Assembly: GCF_963678635.1 (NCBI RefSeq)
Contig: NC_087071.1
Coordinates: forward strand, 21,171,194 to 21,235,193
Origin: Symsagittifera roscoffensis
Lineage: Eukaryota > Xenacoelomorpha > Acoela > Convolutidae
DNA length: 64,000 bases
Reading direction: 5' to 3'
This document shows, one piece after another, positions 43,886-55,311 of this stretch; position 1 is the first letter of the stretch, and each line of letters opens with the position of its first letter. The notes under the pieces were generated by a model, which saw nothing but the letters and a program-made list of their open reading frames with translations, did not search any database and was not told where the DNA came from. Position numbers and translations under genes: made by a program.

Positions 43886-44986
43886 GAACTCCTTCACAAT
43901 TATTATATTGAACCCATCCATTCTACACAAACGGCACAAGAAACTAACGAAATCAACACTACAAATCAATCCAATGAAAATGACAAAACAAAATGCTTGA
44001 ATACAAATCACATCTATCAAAATATACAAAAAGAACAACCCAAAGAAAACATTTGGACAATATCATTATTTTTAGAAAGCCCAAGAAACAAAGAATTTCA
44101 ACCACCAGATCTTGAAATTGATTTTTTAATTGATTCAGGAGCAGAATCAAACATAATAAACATTCCCACATGGAATGAGATAAAATCATTACACCCAAAA
44201 CTAACGCCTCTTGAAACCTCCAGTAAACTAGCAACAGCACAAGGATCAACATTGGTAAACTATGGAAAAATTCAATTATTTCTTCACCCCACAAGAACAA
44301 TAGAGCAAAATAAAGTTTTAAATAAACCATTTAAACAAATATTTCATATCACTGATATTAAACACAATATCATTGGAATACCATTTATCTCTAAATATAT
44401 ACCAACAATCAACATTTTGAATAGTAAAATACTAATCAAAGATAAATACACAAAAACAAAAGACACATCCCTAACATTTTTTCAAAGATTAAACAAACAA
44501 CCACCATTCTTTTCAAAATTTTATCCAATATATAACCAACAAAGAAAACACCTGAAACCACTATCAGGAAACATATATAATTTTTCAATAAAACAAGTTC
44601 ACCAATATGATAAAAAACAAAATAGACAACAACTCTATATGTCAGATTTTGAATTCAAACCTATCCATAAGTTTTTCAAAATCACAATCTCATCCATAAA
44701 ATATTTGAAAAACTCGAATTCAGATATTATTTCTCTACATGTATACAACAATACACCCTATCAAGTAACACTACCTTTAGGACTTTTAGGCTATTGCGAA
44801 ACCAACGCTACGATATCACCAGTACACGAAAAAGCATACCGCGTAAATAATATACTCCAATTATTAGATATTTGTCAATCCACAATTCTTAATGAAGAAT
44901 TATTCATAAATAATATAATAAGTAATGAAAAAGAAATACAGATTATTTCACAAAAACCCCATATTTCAAACCTACATTCAACATAA
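43870..44986 (+). CDS. Aspartic protease region (element copy 1)
   Basis: The retropepsin active site is in FLIDSGAESNIINIP at about 44125-44166 (D-S-G-A), with NIIGIPFISKYIP as the flap-to-C-terminal motif. The frame differs from gag and is entered near a CATATATATATG run at about 43862-43875, where a dinucleotide indel is likely. A long linker of unknown role follows (to 44986). In Ty3-like elements the protease matures gag-pol. The stop before RT at 44984-44986 also looks like a frame break. Confidence 0.85.
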
Positions 44987-45021
44987 ATAACTATACAGAG
45001 AATCAACAGAAATTTTTAACA

Positions 45022-46557
45022 ATGTTTAACTTTCAACATTCACAAATAACACAAGACGAATTTGATAAATTAGCCAAACAGCTAATAAAATATTCATCAG
45101 TCTATGCAACATCTAAATTTGATGTTGGCAAAATCAGTTCATCACTACATCTCCCATTAAAACCTGACGCAGTTTTCAAAAAACAAAGAGCAAGTAAAGT
45201 ACCAATTCATTTACACGATAAAGTGAACAGATTACTCGATATTTTAGAACAATACAATATAATCTCACCGGTAAACAAAGAAGAACAACCGAAAGGTAAC
45301 ACATTTATAAACCCTGTTATCATCCTAGCAAAAGGAGAATCATTAAAAATAGTTCTAGACGCTAGATGTCTTAATTCACTAATAGACGAATCAAAATGCA
45401 ATTGGCCTATTGAACCAATACAAGTTATTTTAACAAAAATAAACGGAAAGTACTTTACAACCGCAGATATGAATAGTGCATATAATCAAATGCCACTAGA
45501 TGAACAATCGAGGCGCTTAACACAATTTGTTATTGGAAATCAGCAATATGAATTCAACCGCCTATTCTATGGAAAATCCATAGGACCAGCAGCATTCTCA
45601 GCTTTTATGAGCAAAATTTTTCGACCACTAATACTTAAGAAAAACGCAATCACCTATTTAGACGATGTTTTTATGCAATCACAGACAAAAGAAGAAATGT
45701 TTAATGTTTTAGAACACTATCACAAAATACTTCAGAACGAAAATCTGAAGGCCGCTCCCGACAAGTCACACTTCTTTTTAACACGAGTTAAATTCTTAGG
45801 ACATAATATAGAAAGAAAAACAATCACTCCATTAAAATCACGCATTGATGCTATTCAAAAGCTCCAACCACCAACAAACAAAAAGAAAATCCAAGAATTC
45901 CTTGGAATGTTAAATTTTTTAAGCAAATATGTCTATAAAATGCAATTATACCTAAGACCTTTCTATAATATACTTAGACAACAAAATAATTTTGAATGGA
46001 ACACAGAACATCAAGTACGATTTGAAGAAATTAAAAAACTCTTAACTGAACAAATTTCGAATACAATTCCAGATCCAAATCAACCATTCTATGCAATGTG
46101 CGATGCTTCGAATTTTGGCATCGGCGCAGCATTATTACAATCACACAATGGTACAAACAAAATGAACCTTATATCAGCAAATTCTCGATTATTCACTCAA
46201 GCAGAGCTACGACTCTCAACTCTAATGAGAGAATGTACAGCCATAATATATACACTAACAGAATATGAATTTCTAATACTTGGATCAAAACATCCAACAG
46301 TTTTATTCACAGATCACAAACCAATCATTTTTCTCTTTACACAAAAATCTAATCTAAATCACCGAGTTTATAGATTTCAATTAATTCTAATGAAATTCCC
46401 AATTTTACATATAGTTTGGACAGCAGGAAAGAATCTTGCATTACCAGACACTTTAAGTCGAAATACACCACCTGAATTACTTACACGTAAAACTACAGTT
46501 GAAATACCCAAAAATATAAAATTTTACCTTGAAGAAAACGAAACATCACCCGACTAG
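45022..46557 (+). CDS. Reverse transcriptase and RNase H (element copy 1)
   Basis: 511 residues from the first ATG, and open further upstream. RT blocks include VILAKGESLKIVLDARCLN, FTTADMNSAYNQMPLDEQSR, FNRLFYGKSIGPAAFSAFMS and YLDD at about 45655-45666. LGMLNFLSKYVY marks the connection. RNase H follows (FYAMCDASNFGIGAALLQ, E in LMRECTAIIYTL, VLFTDHKP). Block order is Ty3/gypsy. The usual Leu-Pro-Phe-Gly-like thumb entry is FYGKSIGPA here. The frame ends at 46557, and the integrase continues in another frame from about 46545. Confidence 0.95.
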   Translation: MFNFQHSQITQDEFDKLAKQLIKYSSVYATSKFDVGKISSSLHLPLKPDAVFKKQRASKVPIHLHDKVNRLLDILEQYNIISPVNKEEQPKGNTFINPVIILAKGESLKIVLDARCLNSLIDESKCNWPIEPIQVILTKINGKYFTTADMNSAYNQMPLDEQSRRLTQFVIGNQQYEFNRLFYGKSIGPAAFSAFMSKIFRPLILKKNAITYLDDVFMQSQTKEEMFNVLEHYHKILQNENLKAAPDKSHFFLTRVKFLGHNIERKTITPLKSRIDAIQKLQPPTNKKKIQEFLGMLNFLSKYVYKMQLYLRPFYNILRQQNNFEWNTEHQVRFEEIKKLLTEQISNTIPDPNQPFYAMCDASNFGIGAALLQSHNGTNKMNLISANSRLFTQAELRLSTLMRECTAIIYTLTEYEFLILGSKHPTVLFTDHKPIIFLFTQKSNLNHRVYRFQLILMKFPILHIVWTAGKNLALPDTLSRNTPPELLTRKTTVEIPKNIKFYLEENETSPD

Positions 46558-48689
46558 AATGCAAATATGCAGTAAAAACTGACGTTGAACAATCACAGAT
46601 AAACAACCTACAACACTTCCCACTTTATTTAGTTTGCCAAAATAACCACTACGAAGTTGATCTACTTGGAACATCAACTTTCAAACCAATTCCATACTCA
46701 CAATGGATAAAAAATAACACCCAACAAAAAAGAGTAAAACAACACCCGCATAAAAAAAACCTTTTTCCATTAATTGAAAAAGAAAATCTAACTGATAAAA
46801 TAAATTTATGAGGACCACAAACAAACGATTCAAAATACACAATAAATCAAGTTTTTGACCTCCATGACCCACTTGATACAATTCCTTTATCTAAATTAGA
46901 AATTGAAAACATTTTTCTCCCCCCAACAGATAAAATTATAATTAATACTTTGAAACAATATCAAAATCTTGACCCAGTAATTAGACAACTAAAATCATGG
47001 CATAAATATAAAACTAAACCCGTCAAGGCAGATACAACTATTTTAGGAAATAAAACACTCCTCAGATATTTTCGAAAATTTAATAATACAACAATTAACG
47101 AAAACACAGACCTTCTAGAATACAAATTAAACAAATCTACAGTTCCCTGTCTCCCCCTAAGTATGATTCTTATAGCTTTTAATATTTCACATACACAAAA
47201 CATTAGAGGACACTCTGGATCAGAGAAAACATATTCAAATTTCATACAAAACTTTTATTTTCCAAATGCACCAGTTTGGATAAAAGTACTATGCAATGAT
47301 TGTATAGTATGTCAGCTAAATAAACCTTATCCAAATCAAAAACAAATAGCACAAAAACAAGATTTTCAAGGACAAAGTTTGTACTTTAACCACCGTATTT
47401 CATTTGATACAAAAGGACCAATTTCACCCTCATCCGAAGGAAACTCCTACATTATGGTAATTGTTGACGCATTTACACATTATGTAGCACTTAACCCAGT
47501 ACCACATTGTAACGCTTATTACGCTTACACAACACTCTATGAACACTGAATAGCTAAATTCGGACTACCAGAAATTTTAGTTACAGACAACGGTACAGAA
47601 TTCATAAATAACGAAATCATCACATTATGTCATTTATATAACATCAAACACAAACCACGTACATCTCATGCACCTTGGACAAACGGCTTAGTCGAAGGTA
47701 TGAACCGTTCACTACAAGAATATCTTAGATGTATCATCAATGGAAATGATACAAAATACACCGAATGGTCAGCAGATGTAAATTTATTTCCCTTAGCATA
47801 TAATTCACAAATCACGACAACTCTAGGAATGTCACCATATGAAATGGTTTTTAATCAAAAGCCACGCAAACCAATTATGTTTACAGCAAACTCTCATAAA
47901 AATGCACAAAGTTATTGTCAACCGAATAAAGAATCAATTTGTTACAACTTACCTTTACATACACACGATGAAGATCATTTTCATCACCCACAAATTCTTA
48001 AATTAGCCTCCGGTACACACACCGAATGGATTTTAAACAGAGATAAAAAACACAATGAAATTTACCAAAAAGTAACAAAAAAGTTGTTACAAAGACAAAA
48101 CATTAATGAACAAATAAATTCACGCTTTACACCAGCCTCCGATTTAAAAATTGGAACATTTGTTTTAATACCCAATTTTAACACTGAAAAAGGAATCTCT
48201 AAAAAATTACAACCCCTTCGAAAAGGACCATACCAAATAATTGCCAAACCCACTGATGTCACATATAAAATTACCGACTCAAACAAAAAAGAAATTGTTC
48301 AACACCGAAACAACCTATTACCTTATTACCCAAAAGAATACGCACTACGCGAACTAACTCAATTATATTCTTTCACAGGTTTAAAAGTTATTCAAAATAC
48401 CCCACCACATATGGAGAATAAAAAAAAAGAACAACATGACATTCATCTCGAAAACCAAAATAAAAAATCAACTAAAACGAAAAACAATACAAAACAGCTA
48501 GATCAAAATATACCTCAAAAAGAAAGAAAAAATAGAAAATTGACAGAAAAAATAATACCCCAAGAACTAATCGACAAATCAGAACATAGAGAGTCATCAC
48601 GACTTAGAAATCAACCACGTAAAAACTATAAAACATTCATTCCACAGTCTAAAATATTAAAGAAAGTCGAATTTCAAAAACAGCTTTAA
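46545..48689 (+). CDS. Integrase, two in-frame TGA codons (element copy 1)
   Basis: The frame entered at about 46545 runs to TAA at 48687-48689, broken only by TGA at 46808-46810 and 47547-47549. The HHCC zinc finger is HTQNIRGHSGSEKTY ... CNDCIVCQLNKP. The catalytic core has D in ISFDTKGPI, D in VTDNGTEF and E in GLVEGMNR, with 35 residues between the last two (D,D35E). The C-terminal KGPYQIIAKPTDVTYKI with VQHRNNLLPYY is a GPY/F-type module, and there is no chromodomain. A long Lys-rich tail follows. Both TGA codons fall where Trp would fit. Confidence 0.9.
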
Positions 48690-49264
48690 TTTTATATTTC
48701 ATAATCTTTGCACCTCTGAAATATTTTGAACTTTCATTTTTCAAAATAGCATGCTGACAAACAAGCAACGATTCTAGTTCAAAATTAGCCAATAGGATTC
48801 ATCCAATCCGTCACCTTCCAACTAGACGAACGATATTAAACTCCAGGCATATCTATAACTATAACTTTGCGACCTCCAGGTCAAAAATAAGCAAACCACT
48901 CCAACTTGACAACTAAAATAAATACCACCATAATATCATAACCCTCCCTTATCTAATAACCCAAAGATCAACAATATTTCCCCAACTCCGATCTCAAATA
49001 CCCCCCAAACAAATATGTTAAATTAGCCTAAAGTAAAAGAACGACCAATTTAATTAGCCTAAAGTATAAAAATCTCAAAAATACCCCAGATCACTTGACA
49101 AAAAAAAATAAAGACAAAGAAGACCTCCCGATCACCATAAAATTCGCCCCCAACAATTTTTCACAAAACTCAACCCACTTGTCAAAAAACCAATAAATAA
49201 TCCGACCACACTTGAAAATTGCCTCAAACAACAAAAAATATTCGATCGAGAAGCCATTTCTTAA
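48690..49264 (+). other. Non-coding gap after pol in copy 1
   Basis: A- and C-rich, no long frame. AATTAGCCTAAAGTA occurs twice (about 49022-49075). Probable site for control of downstream gene expression; no clear splice acceptor was chosen. Confidence 0.4.
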
Positions 49265-49681
49265 ATGCTCTTCTCTCGACCAGTCAACATAATTCTAAAC
49301 ATTCTCATAAACTTTTTAACGATATTTAAACTTTTAATCATATTTCTTTTTGATACCTTTGAATCTTTTCTAATAATCTTAATCATTTTTTGCAATATTT
49401 TTTTAATTTTCTATTCCATATTTGAACTATACCTCCAGCTTTCAAAAGCTATTGACTATATCCACAGGTACGATTCACAAAACTTATCTAAATGATACGA
49501 ACCATTTTTAGTAGAACAGATATTTTTTTTACTATTTGTAATTTTTATAACATTTCTATCATCCCTCATCTTGACAATATGCAAATGTATAAAGAAAGCA
49601 ATCATCACATTCGCCCTAGCAACAATCCTCCTAATTCTTTTTCTAGAAGAATACTATAATAAAGATAAATTTTTCCACTAA
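49265..49681 (+). CDS. Small multi-membrane protein, one in-frame TGA (element copy 1)
   Basis: 139 codons, strongly hydrophobic: three or four membrane segments rich in Ile, Leu and Phe (for example NIILNILINFLTIFKLLIIF, SFLIILIIFCNIFLIFYSIF, IFFLLFVIFITFLSSLILTI, ITFALATILLILFL). TGA at 49493-49495 follows LSK and precedes YEPFLVEQ. Ends KDKFFH. No family recognised. A hydrophobic accessory protein between pol and env is unusual for a Ty3 element. Confidence 0.5.
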
Positions 49682-50782
49682 AAGAATAAATAAAAAGCCA
49701 TCAAAAATTGCTAACCAACAATCACTCAATCAGTCTTCACCGACATCATCCCAAGATAACCCAACACCATCTTCAAATACCCAAAACCCCCAAACATCCA
49801 CACGAATTTCTTTTCAAGATAACCCATATACCTTTGAAGAACGACACGCTCGCTTATCTGAACCACTAGAACCAGTTCAACGACAAGCACCTTTAAGCGA
49901 ACCAACATATAACTTATACCCAACACTACCACAAGAATTAAGTAGAATACGAAATCCTAGTCAAAACCAAAATACAGTCGAAATAAATAGACAAATTATA
50001 CATCCTCGACGAAACAGAAATTTTCAAACTCCCCGAGTTCATTTTGATATACCTCAATCCCCATCACAAAGTACTCCAGAAAACCCCATCGGTATATTAC
50101 CAGAAACCCCTACGCTTCTTTCACAACATAGCACCTCAAGCCTACCCTCAGATTACTTAGGTTCAACACCAACATCTGAACAAATACGTGAAAATCCCTT
50201 TAACCCTACAAACAAACATCACGACTACCATATTGGACAACACATTCATTCACACAAGGTGAACCAAATTTAATCAATGATCCAATAGATATTTCTACGG
50301 ATACGACAACATCCTCATCACTACCAGAAACATTATCACTACCATCAACACCATCAATTAGTCAGATTTCACCACCGCCTTTTAACTTATATTTCCCAAA
50401 TAACCTCGACGCTAGATATCGAGAACAATCATCAACAAATATTCCTTTAAGACTAGACTGGAATACATTCACAGCACCTCCACCATTATTTGGACAACAC
50501 CCTGAAAGTAACCGACTCCACAACTGGGCACTAAGTAGACTACAATATAGACAAGACATTCATGAAGACATTCGTGATCATAACATCCAAATACTCCAAC
50601 AAAATAGTCTACATTTAAAATTCGAAATCACGGTTAAATTAAACAACATTACTCAACATCCCTATCCATTAAACTCACCAAATATAACAGCTCAATCCCT
50701 ACCACCACCGTTTATAACAACTGAAGTGATATACAAACGACAGATATACCAAAAAGACAATTGGTTACATCACATTTTATAA
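49647..50782 (+). CDS. ATG-less Pro/Ser/Thr-rich ORF (element copy 1)
   Basis: A frame open from 49647 to TAA at 50271-50273 (about 208 codons), then a second frame open from about 50230 to TAA at 50780-50782 (about 180 codons); together a near-continuous coding block with one frame break. The first part is disordered (QSSPTSSQDNPTPSSNTQNP). The second ends in a more ordered domain (LRLDWNTFTAPPPLFGQHPE, NWALSRLQYRQDIHEDIRDH). Neither part has a usable ATG, so spliced, fused or non-AUG expression is needed if it is a gene. It lies 24 bases before the envelope-like ATG. Family unknown. A disordered N-part plus ordered C-part resembles the last ORF of the element. Confidence 0.5.
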
Positions 50783-50806
50783 CCCATACTCAGGATTGTC
50801 ATACAC

Positions 50807-53492
50807 ATGTATATTCTAAAAATTTTAATTTTTCTCCAACTCCTTTTTCTAATAACCTCAAATGAAAACATAAACCCTTCCCCCCGCACAGGACCCCAAG
50901 ATTTATTAGTAACACATTACGATTGTGAAGAAAACGAACAAAAAACATTACACAAATATGCAATAAATCAAGTATCACAATGCGAAACAGAACCACAAGC
51001 CATAGAAACAACAAATGTAATAGCGACACTTTATTCAAAAGCCCGAGCAACAACAGTTATAGGATATAAATTCACAGCAACATTTTCCGAAAAGAAAGTA
51101 CATTGTTCACAAGTCTCAAATGGAAATAAAAACCGACTTGACCACAAATCATTCTACCAGAGTAATATCGAACGACTTTTACATCTCAATCCCGAAGATT
51201 GTAAAAACGAGTTACTAAGACTCAATATCACAAGAAATAAAAACACAGATAGAAAATTAGTATATTTCCAAGTTTTTGCAGATTCTGTACATCAAGCAGA
51301 ACTTGAAAGATATCAAGGACATATAAAATTAGATGAAAAATACCCATACAACGGCGCACACGGAAGATTAACTTATGATATACACGATAAACACTGGATA
51401 CCACACATTGGTATAAATGACCCATCAAACTGCAAAGCAGACACAAAAAATAAAGAATCAAGAAATCATGTTTTTCGATTGGAAAATACAACTCGAAAAA
51501 ATACAACTCACACGCGATTTATCTGACAACACCATAATCTATCAAGGAATTAGATTACCTTGTAAAAACGATCAAGGCTATTGTGACCCTACAACACGAA
51601 CACAAGCAACAATTGTTTGGTTCCCCGAAGACACATGTACAACATTTCAAGTAGCAAAAATACATGCTCGTATGATAAAATTTCACGAAAAATATTTTAT
51701 ACAATCAATTCCATATGAACAAGTCTATCCATCACGAAGACAAAGTTCAAATTTTAGAAACATACACAATATAGAAAATAAATTGACACGTTTTCAAATA
51801 TATCAAGAAACAGAACTTGCATGTAAATACAGAAATCCACTTCACAAAACACAATACTCCGAGATATTAGTTGAATACGAAAAAGGATTCGACATGACCA
51901 CTGGAAAAGTAAAAATCGACCCATACGCCACAAGTCACCCCATAAACGAAGGAACATCATATATACCAGTTGATTTTCAAAAAAGTAAAAGTCAACCTGG
52001 TGGACATCTAAAGCCCCATAACACTAGAAGCACACGTTTACAAGAACTATCACTAATGAATAGTACATATTTCGGTAACATCCACTATGATATTCACCTA
52101 GATATGAAATTAGACTACACAATTAGCCGAATTTTTCAAGAAATGTCACTCTCTGAATTAGAAACACTTCACCAACTATGCGAGTTAGAAAGGACACAAA
52201 TCCTACAATCACTTGCACTAGCAGTATTAAAAATACCCTACGCAGGATATTTACTATCAGGAAATAGATCAAATTTTTTAGACTATGAAGGAAACATTTT
52301 ATGGTTTTATACCTGTACCAAAAAAGTATCACCACTATATGTTTTTGAAGATAAACGATGCTATAAAAGAATCCCTATCTTTTATAAGAATAAAGTACAT
52401 TTCGTTGACACGCTTTCAAGACGAACCTATTTTTGGGATACCGCAGTCCCATGTGGATCAAAAAATAGCCACAATGTAGTTCAACTGAACCCTGATGAAG
52501 ATAAATATTAACTTCTTACCCCATATCCCACATTAATGCAATCACTCAAAAAATTTTCACCTGAAAGCATCAGAGCTATTGCTCGAAACCCAAATATTGA
52601 CCTACAATCAATTGGAATATATTCAAAATCCGATATCCAACATCACATTAGAACACAACAATTCCAAGAATTATTAACACAAATGGACACTATACAAAGA
52701 CAATCAATTGACCAAAACTTACGCAAACTTGCCGAAACCGCAGGATTTGCAGATATTTATACACAAGACTATAGCGGATATTTTAAAGACATTAAAGACT
52801 ATATATATCTAAACGGTGAAAAATATAGACCACAAGATATTTCACCTATAAATATTTTTAGCTTTGTTACACTAAAAAATGAAATTCTCGATTTTCTAGG
52901 ATGGCCCTACTACATCTTAGAAAAATTAACTATTTTATACGCAATATTAAATTTTATAGGATTTCTTTTTTCACTTTTAAAAGGAATCTATAATACATGC
53001 GCTATACACACACAAGTAAATAGACAAGCAAGTGTAGCACGCATACTATTTGCAGGATTTTTTGGAATTTTTTCATCATCAATAAACAAAATTCTTTTAG
53101 ACGCACAAATAAAAGAATACAACACAAAAATAGCAACATGACAGAACACATACGACGAAGAACATAACAATGTAGACATAACGCCTACAGCACCACAGTT
53201 ACCACCCCTACCACATAACCATCCACTATCACTAGTCCCACGAAATTTTCGAAATTTAGCAATAACACACAATCCAAATTTTAGACCAACTATATCACAA
53301 AGCTCCATTCAACATATAATGACACACCATCCACTAGATGAAAATACATATGAACAAATTATAGAACAACCCCATACCACCGCTTTTCAGTCTCAAAATA
53401 ATAATTTTTTTAGCCCACGTAGAGCCGACAACTTGGATCCCTACACCGCTCAAATTCCCACCCGACCAACCTCAATACTCCAATTACAATAA
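50807..53492 (+). CDS. Envelope-like glycoprotein gene, disrupted (element copy 1)
   Basis: Starts with a signal peptide (MYILKILIFLQLLFLITS), then a Cys-bearing ectodomain with possible N-glycosylation sites. Near the C-terminus is an IGIYSKSDI-containing helical region, a membrane segment at about 52920-52980 and a second hydrophobic stretch (ILFAGFFGIF), then a Pro-rich tail. Breaks: a 2-base deletion near 51468 relative to copy 2, a TAA at 52509-52511 where copy 2 has Tyr, and a TGA at 53139-53141 where copy 2 has Arg. The spacing of the YDC start, the GIY motif and the late membrane anchor reminds me of chuvirus-type glycoproteins captured by arthropod LTR elements. That is recall-based and unproven. 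Confidence 0.65.
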
Positions 53493-53548
53493 TTCCACTT
53501 TTTGCTTTCCCGCCACCCGATTTCCCAACCAATAATGTAACATCAGGC

Positions 53549-55229
53549 ATGAATTCAGACACTAATTCACATATCTCAGTTTTATACTCCATCTCACAAC
53601 TCAATAACCCAGATATTGAAACCCCTGATGAATTTGCAGACTCTGAACCATCTCCATCTAATAATTTTCAAACCAACTCCTCAGTTTTTTCAAAACCCCC
53701 TTTTCAACCAATCCCGCCAAATAACCCACTCCCATCGATTTCTACACTCTCTTATGCTTCACAAGTCACCCCAACCTACTCTTCATTTCATTCAGACCGA
53801 TCATCCAATTCTCCAGATACTCCCCAAATCTCCCAGGAACTAGATAATTTTATCACCCTACAACAACAACCCTTCCACCTTGAACATTCCACTATAAATC
53901 AGATTTCATCCACAATACAATCATCAAACCCACCTACCCATACACCCTCTTCAGCTTATACCGCATCATTAGCACCATCCTCCACATCCACCGAATCATC
54001 AAATAGCACTAATAGAGCTTATCGCACTTTTAAAAGAAAATTCCCGAACCATCCATTTCCAACAAAACCAGGAACAGCCCGTGAATATATTAATCATCCA
54101 AATCACACTAACACGAAAGATTTTTTAGCCATCACCCTACCTTCATTTCCACAGTATACCTTGAACACCCCTAACGACACTAACAACACACGTAGTTTTG
54201 TAGATGAACACGTTTTAATGCCTACACTTCAATGGACATCATATTATCATTTTACTAACCCCCTTTGCCTACCTTTATCTAATACTCACATCGATATAGA
54301 AAGAAATAAAGATATGCTATATCGACTCACCACACCACTAACACATAGACAATTTACTTATATAGGATATAAAAAGTCACTCAAAACATACACTGCACCC
54401 CGAGCTAACGAATACACGCTAGAATATTACGATCACAACATCATCCGAACTAACCAAGACCAATTTTTAGATGATGACCGTTTCGCTAACCCACAGATCA
54501 CAGAAAAATTTTTCATCAAAACACCATATGTATTTACACTCAATATATATCGATCGCAAATTCGACCACATCATTTCTGAAGCACTAACAGACACACAAG
54601 CTTACGAAAGTTTTAAAGAAAGATTTCAATTATTTTCACTAACCTTTCATTTCCTTGCACCATATGAACGAGATTTGCACTGCTCACACGATATTATGTT
54701 ACGCACTAAACAAACCCACACATATACATATTATCGCTTCATACAAATTCACTTTGATCTACACACTCCATCAAGACAACCACACCACCGTTTTCAATTT
54801 ATTAACTCTAAGTACACTTCACCATTTTTTCTTAACTTCACAAATTGCATCAAAGATACTAACCTTCACGGTATTCTTCGCAATTATGATCCCATAACCC
54901 AAATGTATATTTTTTGTCCCATCACAAAAACCTTCAACGCAGAAGAATCCAGACCCTTCCTTATCCCACATGAATTTGTTCAACCTATAGAAATCCCCAT
55001 ATTAGAATTCATCCACAACACTAAATATAACCACAAATTATATAATCTCATCCAAAACACACCTTATGATTTTGCAGTTGGCACTGAAGAACTAAAAACC
55101 ATTAAAGCACTTCAATTGCTTTGGCCACTGCTTCAAACTAAAAACATCATTCGCATACTAGCAAAATTACTAACTAACTCCGACATAATACACGACATCT
55201 TCCCCCACGGTTTTTTCCCCGACGACTAA
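53549..55229 (+). CDS. Large ORF of unknown family, disrupted copy (element copy 1)
   Basis: Homologue of the intact 601-codon ORF at 59825-61630. The N-terminal third is Ser/Pro/Thr/Asn-rich. The rest is an aromatic-rich, probably folded domain (WTSYYHFTNPLCLPLSNTHI, FLIPHEFVQPIEIPILEFI), ending HDIFPHGFFPDD. Breaks: the start region is altered (CACGTAGAGCC where copy 2 has the ATGA overlap), and an extra base in a TATATAT run near 54545 shifts the frame, so the second half is read from about 54530 in another frame. No domain recognised. Confidence 0.7.
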
Positions 55230-55232
55230 CAG

Positions 55233-55311
55233 GTAAGTATGATTTATACATATTCTTAACTAATAAATTTAAAATAAAACACTAACCATTCTTTATCCAT
55301 GTTTTATTTAG
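55233..55311 (+). other. 79-bp intron just behind the last stop codon (copy 1)
   Basis: A near-consensus donor CAG|GTAAGTATG starts 4 bases after TAA (55227-55229). CACTAACC resembles a branch site and TTTTATTTAG is the acceptor. Copy 2 has the same donor, acceptor and length at 59743-59821. Confidence 0.7.

Noticed and set aside
40119-53141. A nuclear genetic code in which TGA means tryptophan
   Set aside because: The SLC10 and DEG/ENaC genes and the element itself use TGG for Trp and end at standard stops. Another TGA in the element (53139) aligns with Arg in copy 2.
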